Below are positions 16,445 through 29,300 of a stretch of 64,000 bases of DNA, piece after piece (the stretch's first letter is position 1; each line of letters begins with the position of its first letter). This DNA is from Mesaphorura yosii. Lineage: Eukaryota > Arthropoda > Collembola > Poduromorpha > Tullbergiidae. The stretch covers positions 1-64,000 of the forward strand of contig WIXG01000100.1 in assembly GCA_009869945.1 (NCBI GenBank), written 5' to 3'. A program made the translations under genes and the position numbers. The notes below the pieces were generated by a model. That model was not told the DNA's origin. It ran no database searches and saw only the letters and a program-made list of their open reading frames with translations.

Positions 16445-16817
16445 AAGCAACCGTCGATTTTCTTTTCGGTTCAAGTAAACAGTAAGCCCGCACAGCTATA
16501 ACTGCCGTGCGACCCACCGTGCAGATGATCAAATGAGTTGACTCCTTTGGCCCCCAAAGTGGGGTTAGGCGCCATTTTGGGGGCGGGGGCTCCGTGACGA
16601 TCCCACCCATCCCACATATGAGGTGTCGTTGGAAAGCCCAGACCATGGGCTGTCCAGGGATGAAAACCCTGTCCTTCTGCGTCAACTATGTGTGTATCAA
16701 TTTTCAATGAATGAAGCTGTATTTTGCGGGTTATGTAGTTTGGAACTCAACCTTCGAAGAAAACTAAAACTCGCTTTTGCTACGCACGAGAAAAAATAGC
16801 TCCGTCGACTGGACCAA

Positions 16818-17439
16818 ATGGCAAAACCACTGCTGGAAAGGGCACGAAATTTCCGCACGAATCTCGGAGTTAAAACATACGAAACGTAAGCACAGGAGAA
16901 GTGGCCACTAGAGGTTGTGGAATGGCTGCATCCAACTTGCACTTTTGCCTTTGATCTTTGGCCTACTAATACAATTGCAGAAAGGAAGTCCTCGGAATCG
17001 GAAGCGCAAAGGAGATTGGGCACTTCTGCGAAGCTGATTTATAAGAATCTTATGAAAAGAGACGCAACTGAGCGCCAAAGTTGTGGAGCCAGAACTTTCA
17101 GATGCTATAAAAATGTGAGTTTCAGCATCTTTCCATATCCGAAAATTATGCAAATAACTGGAACCACTCACTTTGGTGTAATTTGTCGTAGGTTTAAAGG
17201 AAAGCGCCCCGAAGGATATGCAAAAATGGACAATGGCGCGAGCAATTGTTCTACCTGTCCCATCGAAGACATTCCGAAAAGAAGAATCTGTACCAGGCAT
17301 CACTGTCACTGCTACCACATCTGGGAGCCCTCAAAAATGTACGGTCACTATCACGATGAAGAATGGGGAAGAAGTCGTGCAAGAAAAAGACATGGTGGTC
17401 CTTCCGCCGGTTGCTCGTCCGCCCTACGAATACGACTAG
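16818..17439 (+). pseudogene. Small three-exon gene with an apparently interrupted reading frame
   Basis: Exon 1 (16818-16885, ATG, MAKPLLERARNFRTNLGVKT...) ends at a GTAAGC donor. Exon 2 (16981-17114) lies between TTGCAG and GTGAGT. The last exon (17192 or 17200 to 17439) encodes a protein-like C-terminus (CTVTITMKNGEEVVQEKDMV, ending PPYEYD). The phases of the 17192 model agree and total 150 codons, but exon 2 meets TAA after GSAKEIGHFCEADL and has two more stops in that frame. The neighbouring frame of exon 2 is open and protein-like (LIYKNLMKRDATERQSCGAR) and joins the last exon in phase through the AG at 17198-17199. A single-base frameshift near 17038-17042 would explain this: decay, sequence error or a real shift. 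AATAAA follows at 17509. The family is not recognised, and other exon combinations remain possible. Confidence 0.4.
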
Positions 17440-17508
17440 GATCCAATGAAGACTTGTTTTCCCATGAATCTGAAATCAACCGAAAGCCAGTACGTCGGCT
17501 AGTCTTTT

Positions 17509-17514
17509 AATAAA
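17509..17514 (+). terminator. Poly(A) signal of the small three-exon gene
   Basis: AATAAA 70 nt after the TAG stop. It supports a plus-strand transcript ending near 17.53 kb. Confidence 0.5.
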
Positions 17515-17529
17515 GGTTCAAGACAGACG

Positions 17530-20500
17530 TGATAAGCAAGTCGATTTTCATGACATGTGACTCATGTCCGACTTTTGTGTGTTCAGTGTAAGTTCATTTA
17601 TACTTAAATCTTAAGGGCATTTATCAAAACCAAGAAGTATCAATTAGTCATCGCCTCATCCTGTCATTAATTCCTAATTAATTGCGAACAATTACTCTGA
17701 ACCGTTTTGTCATTCAGCTAATCATTTAAAGCCTTAAGAATCAATTCAGAGGGAGCCAATTTTCTTAGCCATTAAGACAAGAAGTAATGCTTATCTTCGC
17801 TTTGTCTGGTCGATTTTTATTAAAGATGAATTTACAAAACAATGAGAAAAGACGCATCGTCAACGCAGCTGCTAAACGAGTATTTGCAAGATGCCAAATG
17901 AGAATGACGTCAGCGACTGCACGGCCGAGGTATAACAGTGTCAACTCATAAACAATAGAAGATTTTGCATACAAAACACGTGCACAGTGCACACGCTAAC
18001 AGAATATTTGCATAAATTATACCTAAAGTACGACTGGCCTGTTACGCAACGTCGCTGACAAGTTAGCGACAGTTTGAATTTTTCCAGCTACATTTCATGC
18101 ATTCAGAATTCAAACGAATCAGCTTTCGGTACAGGAAATTGTATTTTGAAATGCCTGTTGGCTGGTTGGCTTCTAGCTTAAGAACCCAGTGGATTCAATT
18201 TCTTTTTCGTACGATCCCGCTTTCTGAAATGCGTCCACGGAGTTCTCATTCATTCCCACACTGATATGAAATTGCGGTTACACATCATAAAATCTTTGAT
18301 GCCAACTCAGCGATTTTCGATGTCTATTTCAAGACAAAGAGAATCGTAATCTTGCTCTGAAAGTCGAAAGTCAGACGCTCAACTTGAATACTTTAAGCAT
18401 TGCGTTTTGTCTTCCATCCGCAAACTCTATGTTTGGCAATTTCGTTCATTCTCACACAAGAGTGATAAGAAAAGGGATGAAAATGAACCGATTTCATGGG
18501 TCCTCGAAATTACAACGCAATTACATGCATTTAAGTGGACGGAGCTTAACAAAGAGCAAAGTGACTTGTGTTGAGCTGTAATTATGTTCAGTTAGGCCAT
18601 CGTAAACAAAACTGCACACTGCACGAATGCGAACTGCATGTTAGCAAACGCATTTGAACGTCCCATTAAAATTCATCTCCGACTAGCGACTTCTTGCTCT
18701 TACCCTATTCTCTTGTAATAGAAAAGAAAGAGCAATTTAGCATTAGCAATTCGCATGTCTCACAAATGTGCTAATTACGGAAATTGCAATGTAGTCGCTG
18801 AACTTGCTGGGTTGCAAGCTCTTTTCACAAGTCGTAAATTTTCCATGAACCTGCAACAGTTTTCTTGCTTCCCGATGGTTTGCTTGTCTGGGATTTAGGC
18901 GGTGAAAATTGGGCAATGGCGAATGAGGATGATCCGCTTTCCGTTGATTTAAGACAGTTTCATATTATTCAAAAAGGTGACGTAAGAAAACTTCAGTTCT
19001 GCTGTTCTGTTTTTCTTTTCTTCTTCGCCATCGACTTGACTCGTGCATGAAAATAAGATAAAGATGATATCATAATTACGATGATGAATTGTCAATAAAT
19101 CGCAATCGTACTAAGAAATAAAAATAACATGGGGGCAGACACATTTAATAACTATCAACAACAACAGTGCATAGAAGGGCAACGACGTGCCGTTCTGTGG
19201 TTTTAAGTACATTTCCATTTCCATTGACCGTTTACCCCTAATTCCAGTGTGAATTAACGACAAGGAATTTTTACGAGTGTATTACTTTATTTTTACGACG
19301 AAGGAGTTGTCGGAGTTTTCTTCTGATAGTGATGACGAAGACAAGCTCCATTTCGCGAAGTTCGTAATTTGAGTCATTCTTCTATGTACGTGCAACTTCC
19401 AAGCCTAACTTCAACTCAAGCTAATGCATTATTTGCCTCAGTCTTAAAAGTCTTATTCACACTCGTGGTATTGTTGAGGTTTCATTTGCGATTTGCGTGT
19501 TGTTTGACATTCAGAGCAGTGTTTAACTTCTTACTGATTCATTTATTGAATAATTGCATGAGAACTTTCGCAAGTACGATCGAGGTGCATATAAGGTCAA
19601 GACATAAGGCGAGAAATTTGCAGGGAAAGGTCGAAACTATCAAGTCAGCACTTCAAGAAGGTAAGAGCCGTGATAAACGTAAACTCGTGGCTTCTTTTCT
19701 CACATGCGCGTGCGCTTATGCGTCAAGAACCCATTCATAGCAGGTATACGAGTGACTGGCGGATCAAGGTTCATTCACAAATAACTACAGAAATGACTCA
19801 AACCCAAAAAGCAAATAGTAAAGTAGCAGGCAACTGATTAAATACGGGTGTATTATCCAGCAGTGTCCACGCCTGGCGTTCCATTCCAGGAGCCAATCTC
19901 ATTTGTCTCAGGTTGATTTTTTGCATTTGAGCAGTGAGCAGCTCATTTTCAATGGCGAGGCATATTTCTATCAGCGCGACAATGAGGACGGCCACAGGAA
20001 GTGCGAAAGATACGCACTCACATTTTTATCAGACCAGTCAATTAGCAGCATGATCATTTATTTTAGCAAAAAAAGAAGTCTGTTTGCTCTTTCTGCTTCT
20101 GTCAGAACATATTTCATGTTTATTGCTGCTCTTGAGAACCATTTTTTCTAAACAAGCTATAAACTAGACAAAAGTCGTTGACTCATTCAATTGGGGATGG
20201 TTTATGTTTATCAGCAGCTGAACTACGTTGCATGATAATCGCATTATGTCAATTTCTGCCGTGCCATGCCGTTATTTATACTCTTAAGACTTGAGCACAG
20301 AGCCTGGCTTGATTGATTCTTTTGTCAGTCTCAGCGGCAGCAATTTACTTTATGGTTTACAAATTACAGACTTGATTTATAGTCAAAACCGTACAAAGAA
20401 TTTGTGAATGGTAAGGCTTGGAAGAAGAACCTGAAATATGAATTCATGGTCTGGTCTGTTATTCCTCTGTATCATCGTGCTATTGTGTTGGATGAATCTA

Positions 20501-22679
20501 TGCCCATGAACAAAGAGTACGGAATTCCTCATCGCATCGCATTGTTACATTACAACCTAACCAATGCAAATGTACCCCTGAACACTACTGAACACTAAAT
20601 CGGGGTGATGAAGTATGAAATGAAGAAGCGAGTACGCATTTGCCGTGTCTCAGTCTCAATCATAACACGAACATGTGACGTGTACACGAAGTTTTTTGTA
20701 AACCTTTAGTCACTTCTTTATTTTGCACCACCACGAAAGACCACTGCACAGTACTGTAGCAGAGTTATTAAGTTTGTAATTTAACTGCACTGCACGTCAA
20801 ATCGAGTTAGTCGAGTGAATAATAGAATACCAATACTCGAGTCGAGTAATGAGCAACAAGTGTGCGGGCCAGTATCATTGCCATTTCGTGCCGTGCTTCG
20901 AGCTGCTGCTGCAGTCCAGAGACCAATTCCAACTCCGTAACTCGTAACTAATGTAGCATAGCAAGCATAAACAGAATACTTTATTGCTGATAAATTCTTA
21001 ACTCGGAACGGTTCCGCTGCCTGCCTGCCTCTCTGACTCATCACTTACTATATTTTGTATAGTCACTCGCAGAGCAGGAACATTACATTTAGAATACTTT
21101 GCTCAGAGCAACGTTAACATAGTTAAGTGAATCTCAAAATTGCAATCCAGTCAAGTCATTTAATTTTAACTGTGCCTGTGCCTTCAGCTCAAAGCTTATT
21201 CGGTGGGAATTGTTAAAGTGCCAATGTCTTGACTATTTTGGTTTTGAGATTTCGACTCGACCGCTTGGGAATTTCAGTTCGTGATGAAAACGTAAGATCA
21301 ATTTCCCATGGTTGTTTCCGAGTTGCGAGTTCCTCGCCGGTGTAGCAAGTGTTATGTGCTGCATCAACATTTTCGTCTAACGTTTCCAGGCTCCGCCAGC
21401 ACCGAAAGCCCGTGCATAGTAAACTGGAATTGAAGTAAGCCGAAGAAAAAACTCTTCCGAAACGCACGTTCTTCCACTTTGGAATTTTGAATGTTGGAAG
21501 GCAGTCACGCCTGGACGACCAGGAGCAGACGCAGCGTAGCGACAAAGGTATGTTTACTATTTACTTTCGTCACAGTTCAATCGCACAACGTTGTGGTCTT
21601 TCGTAGTTTGGTTTTGCATTTTTGACCCTAATTTCCTGCTTGATATTTGATAATATGTGCGATTTGTGGAACGAAATACGCAATGCGATATGCGAAGGAA
21701 AGCAATCGGCGACTAAAATATTTTGTATTCAGGCTTCGAGTTAGAGTGCTGGGCAATCCATTCTCGAATCACGGCACTTTTTGGGTAGCCCGTGTCCATT
21801 TCCATGTCCATTTCTAGCTTGAATGCGAGTGTGCCATAAACTTATATCATTATCAGCAATTACATGACCAATGACTAATTCTGCACATTAGGCCAAACCA
21901 AAATGCACTTTGCACTGCAGACATGAAAGCATTGTGGCCAGGTTAGATTCTCGGGCCAGGCATCACTTTATCGTCCTGCTCTCTGTCTGATTGATTCATC
22001 GTGTTCGATATCGTTAATGCAGAGCGAGTAGAGCAAAAGAACAATCATGATTCAGTAAGGTAGTGTTTGTTCTCTATCGAGCATTATCCAAAAACAATTC
22101 AAACAAATCTCATAACAAATATACCAACAATTCCGAAACCACAAGTCAAAGGCAAAGGCCCTACGAAGAAATTAGCACCACCGACACGACATGGCACTCA
22201 TTGAGTCACTGGATTAGCAATCACAGTAATCAGGCCATTGGCCGCAGTGGCTTTGCTCGTGTCGTAATCGAATCTTCGTGTGCCGTGTGATTGTGCCTTG
22301 ATAATTTTCCAGTTCGTTGGTGTCGGGAGTGTTGGCGTTTAGTCTTCAAACTTGGTCAACTTGCCGAATTTGGGGCTGAATCATCGACGCTCATTTGGAA
22401 GTCGCAAGTCGGAGCCTATCAAAGGGCATTCCCAATTGAAAGGAAATTAGGGCATTTTTGATCGTGATTGTGATTACCCGTAATCAAAACTGGGTACTGT
22501 TGACACTTGATCATCTGCGCACGTACGGCTACATGGGAAAATCGTTGGATTTAAATCATTGATTACTCTAGTTTGAGTTTATTAAGTGTATAAAGTACAG
22601 TGTCGATGAACCTGCCCCGTCTTTTCTGCATTCATGTCAACTTGATAAACATCAGTCACCTGATAGGGGTGGTCGAGTT
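17530..22679. other. Intergenic stretch without a supported gene
   Basis: Several 60-120 codon frames occur, e.g. 19369-19740 ending beside a GTAAGA donor-like site, 20404-20598, and 21213-21545 on minus. None has a recognisable domain or a frame-consistent partner exon. A donor-like AAAG|GTATGT at 21547 could end a 5' non-coding exon of the RhoGAP gene downstream. No transposon ends or tandem arrays were seen. Confidence 0.4.
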
Positions 22680-22954
22680 TCAGCTTGAGTCCAGCGGCAT
22701 CATTGACGTTACTCTGCAGTAAGCCATCGAGGAACCGTAATTGCAGACTGTGGTGTAGATGAGAACAGAACAGGTAAATAAAAGTAGAAAAGATAAGGCG
22801 AGCGTGAACACTGAAGGATGGTAGTCCTCATACGTATTAGTCAAGCCAGGATCTGACTTCTTATCTCTGTGGTGTTCACTTCCCGACACATTCAAGTAAT
22901 CGAAGTCATCTTGCCTTTCGATTTCTATTTCATGTCCTCTGCTTGCGTTAATCT
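22680..22954 (-). CDS. Possible last exon of a single-pass membrane protein (uncertain)
   Basis: On the minus strand, a TTTGCAG acceptor (22960-22955) opens a 91-codon frame to a TGA. Its sequence is acidic and polar (IEIERQDDFDYLNVSGSE...), then a hydrophobic segment able to span a membrane (VFTLALSFLLLFTCSVLIY), then a short tail with cysteines. No upstream exon or start was found before the divergent RhoGAP gene begins on the other strand. Amino-acid content looks genuine, but chance cannot be excluded. No family recognised. Confidence 0.2.
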
Positions 22955-22960
22955 CTGCAA

Positions 22961-23316
22961 ACACGAAACACCATAAAATTATGTTGACTTTGACAAAATG
23001 TCTAAAATTTCTTCTTTTTCATTGTTCATTTTCTTCTTTTCAGGCCTGCCATCCACAGTTTCACCTTAGCTGTATTGAAAATCTTCTGTGGACACGTACA
23101 CGCCTTCAGTTAATGGTGCAGAGCGTCGAGGAGTCCAGGAATTAGTTGGTGGTGTGCTATTTGTTTCATTTCACGCACGCGAGTGGCCAAATTGTGGACG
23201 AAGTCTATTCTGAGATGCGCTCAAATTAATAAGTGAGTTCCGATCTTCATGACTGAATAAACTTAGTTTGTCAACCAACTTTTGGTTTGACCAGTTAAAG
23301 GCGCCAGACAACCAGG
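22961..23316 (+). other. 5' flank / 5' UTR exon of the RhoGAP gene
   Basis: A strong acceptor (pyrimidine tract ending TTTTCAG at 23043) lies about 270 nt upstream of the RhoGAP ATG. This suggests the start codon is in the second or a later transcript exon. No upstream plus-strand ATG frame joins the coding sequence. Confidence 0.4.
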
Positions 23317-26300
23317 ATGGAGAAGCTTGAAAGGCCTATTCCAGCTCCACGTCGAACAGTCGGTCACTCGTCCGCTGACCCGTCCGACAATTGTAGCAGT
23401 GCTTTCACTCAACTAAATACCAATGTTGTGCCTCACCGCCCAAAAAACGGAACCACCGCCGAACCTCCAAAGCCCAAACCCAAGCCAAGAAACTTAATTA
23501 AAAGACTGGGATCTGCGACTGAGAAGAGAAAATCCAGGAAGAGCGATAAGGATGTGCCATTAAGTTTGGAAAATGAAAACTACGACGAGGAAGAACTGAC
23601 GGACGACGCGAAAAGAGGAACAATCAACTTGTTTAAAGTTCGGCGCAGCAGCGATCCGTTCGACATTGAATTCGAAAGGAGTTTGACCGACGCGGAACTT
23701 TTGTCAAATGTCACCTTCAATTCACCGTTAGAAGATTTGCCACCGGAATCGCGGGCGTCCCTCGCCTACTCAATCGTGAGCTCGTCCAACAGCAACAGTA
23801 CAGATGACTACTACGTCGAACCACCGTCCTCCAAGTCCTCGTCGACACCTGCTAGCAAGCACACTAGTCTCACGAGTACCTCCTTCCCACCTGTGCCGAA
23901 TCAAAATGTACAGTTCAACTTGTGTGGTGAAACCAACAACTCCTACATGGACACGGAAGGAAGTGAGTCGATCTACGAACCGATATCGTCCTACTCCTCG
24001 TCTTCATCCACGTCTGGATCCGCCATGCATGATTTCTTTTCGCTGCCAATCACGGCGAATAACAATGGACCACATCCCGCAGCCCTCGCCAAGCGAAGTA
24101 CGGTGCCAATCGTCGGAGCCAACGGCCATGCGACTGAACTCAAGGCAAATTCTATTGCGTTGACTTCCAAATGTCGCTATCAGCGATTCCAGGATGAACA
24201 AACTGACTCACGGTCGTCCAGCGTGGTTGGTCTGAACGACAACACACAAAAACAAGAAACTGAATCTGAAGGAACAAATCTGCGCAGAAATCCATCAAAT
24301 GCGAGCGCCAAGAGTGATAAGAGGAAATTCGAATCGCACGAGTACGACGATGTCGCCATGGAGAATGGGAATGTTGTCTTTCTGGACAACTTGGCGAACA
24401 CAGTTACGAAACCCACGGGAACAAGTTCAAATAACACCAACTCAAGCTCAAGTATTGCTTCGAGGAATTCAGTTGTGATGGAATTTGATCCACTGTTTGA
24501 ACCTACAACCAACGCGAAACGTGCTGAAACCGTCCAGGTTGATTCCCAGCCCCAGCGCGATCCGCCCCCACCACCACATCGCTATCCAGTTGCTGAGGGT
24601 GAGGACCGTCACGATGGGAAGAAGGGTCAAGAATCTCGATTAGTGGCACTGACTCCAACCCCGTCTTCGAATTCGAATTCAGACTACATCCCCTTGAGCG
24701 AGGCGGAGAGTGCTCAAAAGATTGACTCAAAACTAGGGGAGCCGGAAGAAGAGCTTGAGCCAATTGCTCCAGTCGCTGATCTCCCCACCAACTCAAAGTT
24801 CCGGAAATCTCAAAGCCCAAAGAAGGGTGACCCAAAGGATCAAGAATCCGGCGAAACTGGAAAGGAAGTTGCAGTTAGTTCGAGCCAGGGCAGTTTCCTT
24901 AGACGACTGAGCCATAAAATAAGACTTGGACCCATTCGAGAAGAAATGTCGAAGAGCCTTCCTGGCAATGCAATTCCGGTGGGCCCTGTTGTAGTGCCGT
25001 GCAACAAATGCTTTGATCAACACGCAGAAGGCACAAAATGCAAGTTCACGCCCGTGCCAAAGTCAGAGGTTGTGTACTCATCCAACTTGTACAAGCCGTC
25101 AGGGATCAAGAAGGAGTTTACGAAAAGATTCGTGTTTTTATCACACGGAAAGCTTTCGTTTCAAAACGAGAAAACGGTGGTCACAGATGAGGTGCCGCTG
25201 GATAAAATTGGAGTCATGTACAGAAGGGACGATATAAAGGCTGTCGTCAGTCAGCAAGAACTTCATTGCTTTGCCCTTTGCTTTGTGACTGGAAAGCCAG
25301 CAAACCTCTCGCTTGGAGCTGGAACCGAGACAGAACGATGTCTGTGGATGCAAAAGTACATTGAAACATTTTCATCGGGATTTCCTGCCACGGTGATCAG
25401 TTCCTATGATCGTGGAGGCTGGTGTTTCATTAAGGTAAGAGGAAAGATATTCGAAATTCTGTCAGACTCTTTTAAACCTCTGTCATTTTGCATTTCAGGA
25501 GGGGTTGACCAGCAACTGGACTCCAAGTTGGTTTGTCCTGAAAGAAAGGGTCCTATTTTATTCTCCCGCTAAAGGCGACAAGTATTTGGAAATGGATTTG
25601 AGAAAGGCTCGCGCTATCTGTAAGTTTCGTTTTAAGATAGAACTGCTCAGTAACTCTAAATTCTTGTCAACAATGTCGTACTTCTGTTTCCAGCGTTAAA
25701 TACAAAAGATGGCGACCACATGTGTCCATTCGTGGACAATTCTGATGTTCTCACCATTGATATGAGCTACAAGATATTTTACGTGCAGACCGAGAGTGGC
25801 AAACTGACTTCCAGCTGGGCAAAAGCTATTCAAGAGGCAGCTAGACAAAATGGCCCCAACTTTGAACAAATGCAACTCACACTGGACAACGTTCCAGTAA
25901 TTGTGGACAAATGCATCGACTTCCTTTACGCTCATGGAACATTGGCGGAAGGAATTTATCGTCACAGCGGCTCCAATTCTCGCATTACGCAACTGTTGGC
26001 CGACTTTCAGAAAGATGCTTGGGCCGTTCAGCTTTCACCGAAAGGTACCACTTCTTCTCCAAGAAATAGTCTCTTGTGTGGTTTCCCGTGCTGCCCTTTA
26101 ATTAATTTACGGAAATTTTATGTTTTGCAGAATTTTCTGCCCATGATGTTGCCGGAACGCTGAAGCGTTTCTTCCGCACTCTTCCCGAGCCTCTTGTAAC
26201 TGCAAAATTGTATGAAGACTGGATCCAAGCATCAGGTATGTAATTTAGCAGTGATTTAAGGAAGTCATCCCGTATCAAACTGAATTGCTCGCGTAGGGAT

Positions 26301-29300
26301 TCAAGATACTGGGAAGAAAATGGAAGCCTATGACCGACTTCTTGAAGATGTTCCACTGATCAATTACAACACGCTGAAGAAACTCATTTGCCATTTGTAT
26401 GCTGTTCATGAACTGCATGAGAAGAATTTGATGCCTTTGATCAACTTGGCGCCAATCTGGGGTCCTACGCTGATGAACGTCGACGTAAGACAAAAACCGC
26501 TTACACTCTCATCTGTGAGGCCGTGTGCATGGTTCTTCCGCATGTAACATTTCCTTCACTTTGTTCCACCAGAACTCCAAGTTGGCCGAGTCCACTCCCT
26601 CTTACAAACTGGCATGCGCTGAGTGCGAAGTTGTGAAAGACTTGATCGAGAACTACTACACTTTGTTCCACATTGGCTCGCAAGAGCGAGACAAAGAGAG
26701 GAAAATGCAAGACGCGCTGGAAAACTTCCACCTGGGCTCTACCAAAAGGAAATGTTCCGGCGATATGAAAATGTACATTTACATTCTGGATAAGGACGAT
26801 TCCACTGCTATTAATATTACCGTAAGTCATTTCTACAAATTCCAGACATGTCACTCTGTCCAGGCGGTTTCTCACAAACGGCTGATTAGATTCCGCTGGA
26901 TTAGGTTCACGAATATTTTAGCGGTCTAAAGTAAGGCAGATGGGTGCACTCGGTGAGCTTTGACATGAGATACCGAATGTTTTATACTCTAAATTCGAGT
27001 TTTGGAGGCCTATCTGAGCAGGATGTGCAGTGTCCAATCAGTGCAGTACAACATAAAGAGTAGGGAATGAATTATCTGCACAGGCTACTTCTGTCATTTA
27101 TACTGTGTAATTCACTGATATTCATATCCATGCATGCACTTCTCGTGAGTCTCGTAAGTGCGAGAATGCGATTGAGATTGAGATGCGTGTTATGCAATTT
27201 ACACACGGCGTACAACGCAGCACCTCATTAACATCACTTCCAAACTTCTCGCCACATTAAAGAGTCAATACTTTAGTTCCTCATATCGTTAACTAACCGT
27301 TAATTGCAATATTTTGAACATTTGGTCCAAACTTTCACAACAGTATTGAAGTCCACCAAATCTCCTGCATAAAAATTACCACGTAATTATCAAGTTCAAA
27401 AGTTAGTTATTAGATTAACGTTTCCGCTCGGTTTTAGGGAGTATTTCTTCATCACACATACTTAGAATGCCGAATATGTTAGACGAATTGGGAAATCAGC
27501 AAGCAATTTATTGCATTTTACTTGCAACTTGATGCATGCATTGTTACAAAATTCGCTTCATTTTATTCACAGCTCACACCCACAAGCACTGCCAACACCG
27601 TGGTTCAACAGTTATGTCGCCTGGCGCAAATTAGAAACAACGACAATCTGTTTCTATACGAAGTCATCTGTGAAGGTGCTCTTCAAAGGCCACTCCATTC
27701 TTCTGAAAAAGTCATTGAAACTGTACTCCGATGGAGTATTTGGGACATCGAAGAACGCAAGAATAACTACTTAATCTTGAAGCGAAACACGTTGTATCCT
27801 GAGCTCTTACCCCATGTAAGTTGAATAATCGTCGCACTAATTGCACTGCGTCTTTCAAAATGAATGATTTTGATCTACTATTTACACGCCCCGTGCTTTC
27901 TCCATTTTTAATTTCCTCATTAAATTTAAAACCCCCATTCATCTGCAAACAAGAGGGTCACGTTGCACTTGTGCGACATTTTATTTATTAATTGACAACA
28001 TTTGCTTTATTGTCGTTTCGCAGGCAAAAGATCCAAAAGCAGTATACGGCGACTTGAAATTTGCCGATAGCAAATCTAAGTCATTCAAGAAATACGCCTT
28101 TACATTCAGCAGCGCATGCCTGAAGTACTTGAAGGATTCAAAGGTTAGCACCGACTCTTTTTACCTCCACCTGCTTTAATTATTTAATTGTAGCTGTTCT
28201 GTTGTGCGCTTCGGGGAAAGTAATGGCAGGCAGAAGTGAGAACATGATATCTCGTGGATTATTGATAGGATCATTATATAATTATACCGTTTGTCATCTC
28301 TCACCTCAATAAATAAACTCTGTAATTAGGTGCCCAATTTAGCCAGCCGAGTTAGGCTACGGCAGCCCATTTGTCACCGGGTTTATTACGTATTTAGCAT
28401 TTAGTTGCTCTTTCCTTCTGCAGAATTAACGGAACCGTGTTATTTCATTGATCACATGTTATCTGAGGGGCGAAACCGAGACGATATTGCAAAATGCCAG
28501 AGAGAACAGAGTTATTAACCCTCTGCTTTTGGGTTGCTGCTTGGAGGAATCCGGCAGGGTATCATAACACCACCTCACGATGTAAAAAATATCGCATAAA
28601 CACTGAAAGTGGGGCCATAATGGGCGCACACAAAGTACACGGTTCGAGGACAATTGGGAATAAAATTTATGACTATACTCAATTGTCTATTTCATCCAAG
28701 TCCTAATGAATTCAGTCGCTCATATTTTATTCACAAAAAATTCTTTCCGAGGCAGAATAATTTTCAGTTTTTCTGTGGCTTTTCGCATTTAACGTCGAAC
28801 GGTGGTGAACGAGCAGCCCAGTCGACGGTTTCATGCCTAACTAGAATTTCTAATGTAGGTTTTTGTTCTAATGGAGCTCTTGTTCTCATATTCTCTCTTT
28901 AATAACTCATAAACACAACATCGTTGTACATTAATTAAAGATTCGGAAATCAAGATAGAGGATAGCGCAGAATGTGTGCATGCATATGAATTATGGGTTG
29001 GGTGTTTATAGCACGGCCGGGCCAATTGCGTCAACGACTACGCGCTGTGGCCGCATTGACTACCTTCTTTCGGTTTAAGGAAAATGAAAAGTCGGCGCGG
29101 CGAGCGTGTGTCCGCCTGCTCGTAATAAAGCAGGGTAAATGCGGACTGAAAAATTTATGCTCTCCATAACTCTGTTATTATTTTTTTTATGGCTTATAAA
29201 CTCATTCTCAGCCCGTTACTTAAAAAACTGAAATTATTCCGCTTTACTTCTGTTCTCATCCATTTTGCCTGTCGTGCATTAAGCCTGCATGTGCCGCGTA

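Noticed and set aside
16917-17510. 197-codon plus-strand frame through 16.9-17.5 kb
   Set aside because: It reads across a donor/acceptor pair and ends in a Cys/His/Arg-rich shifted version of the last exon, whose other frame is clearly more protein-like.
19369-19740. 123-codon plus-strand frame with hydrophobic start
   Set aside because: No ATG at the start, no family resemblance and no compatible partner exon despite a GTAAGA near its end.
20404-20598. 64-codon plus-strand frame, protein-like composition
   Set aside because: No ATG at the proposed start (GTG), no splice context and no recognisable motif.
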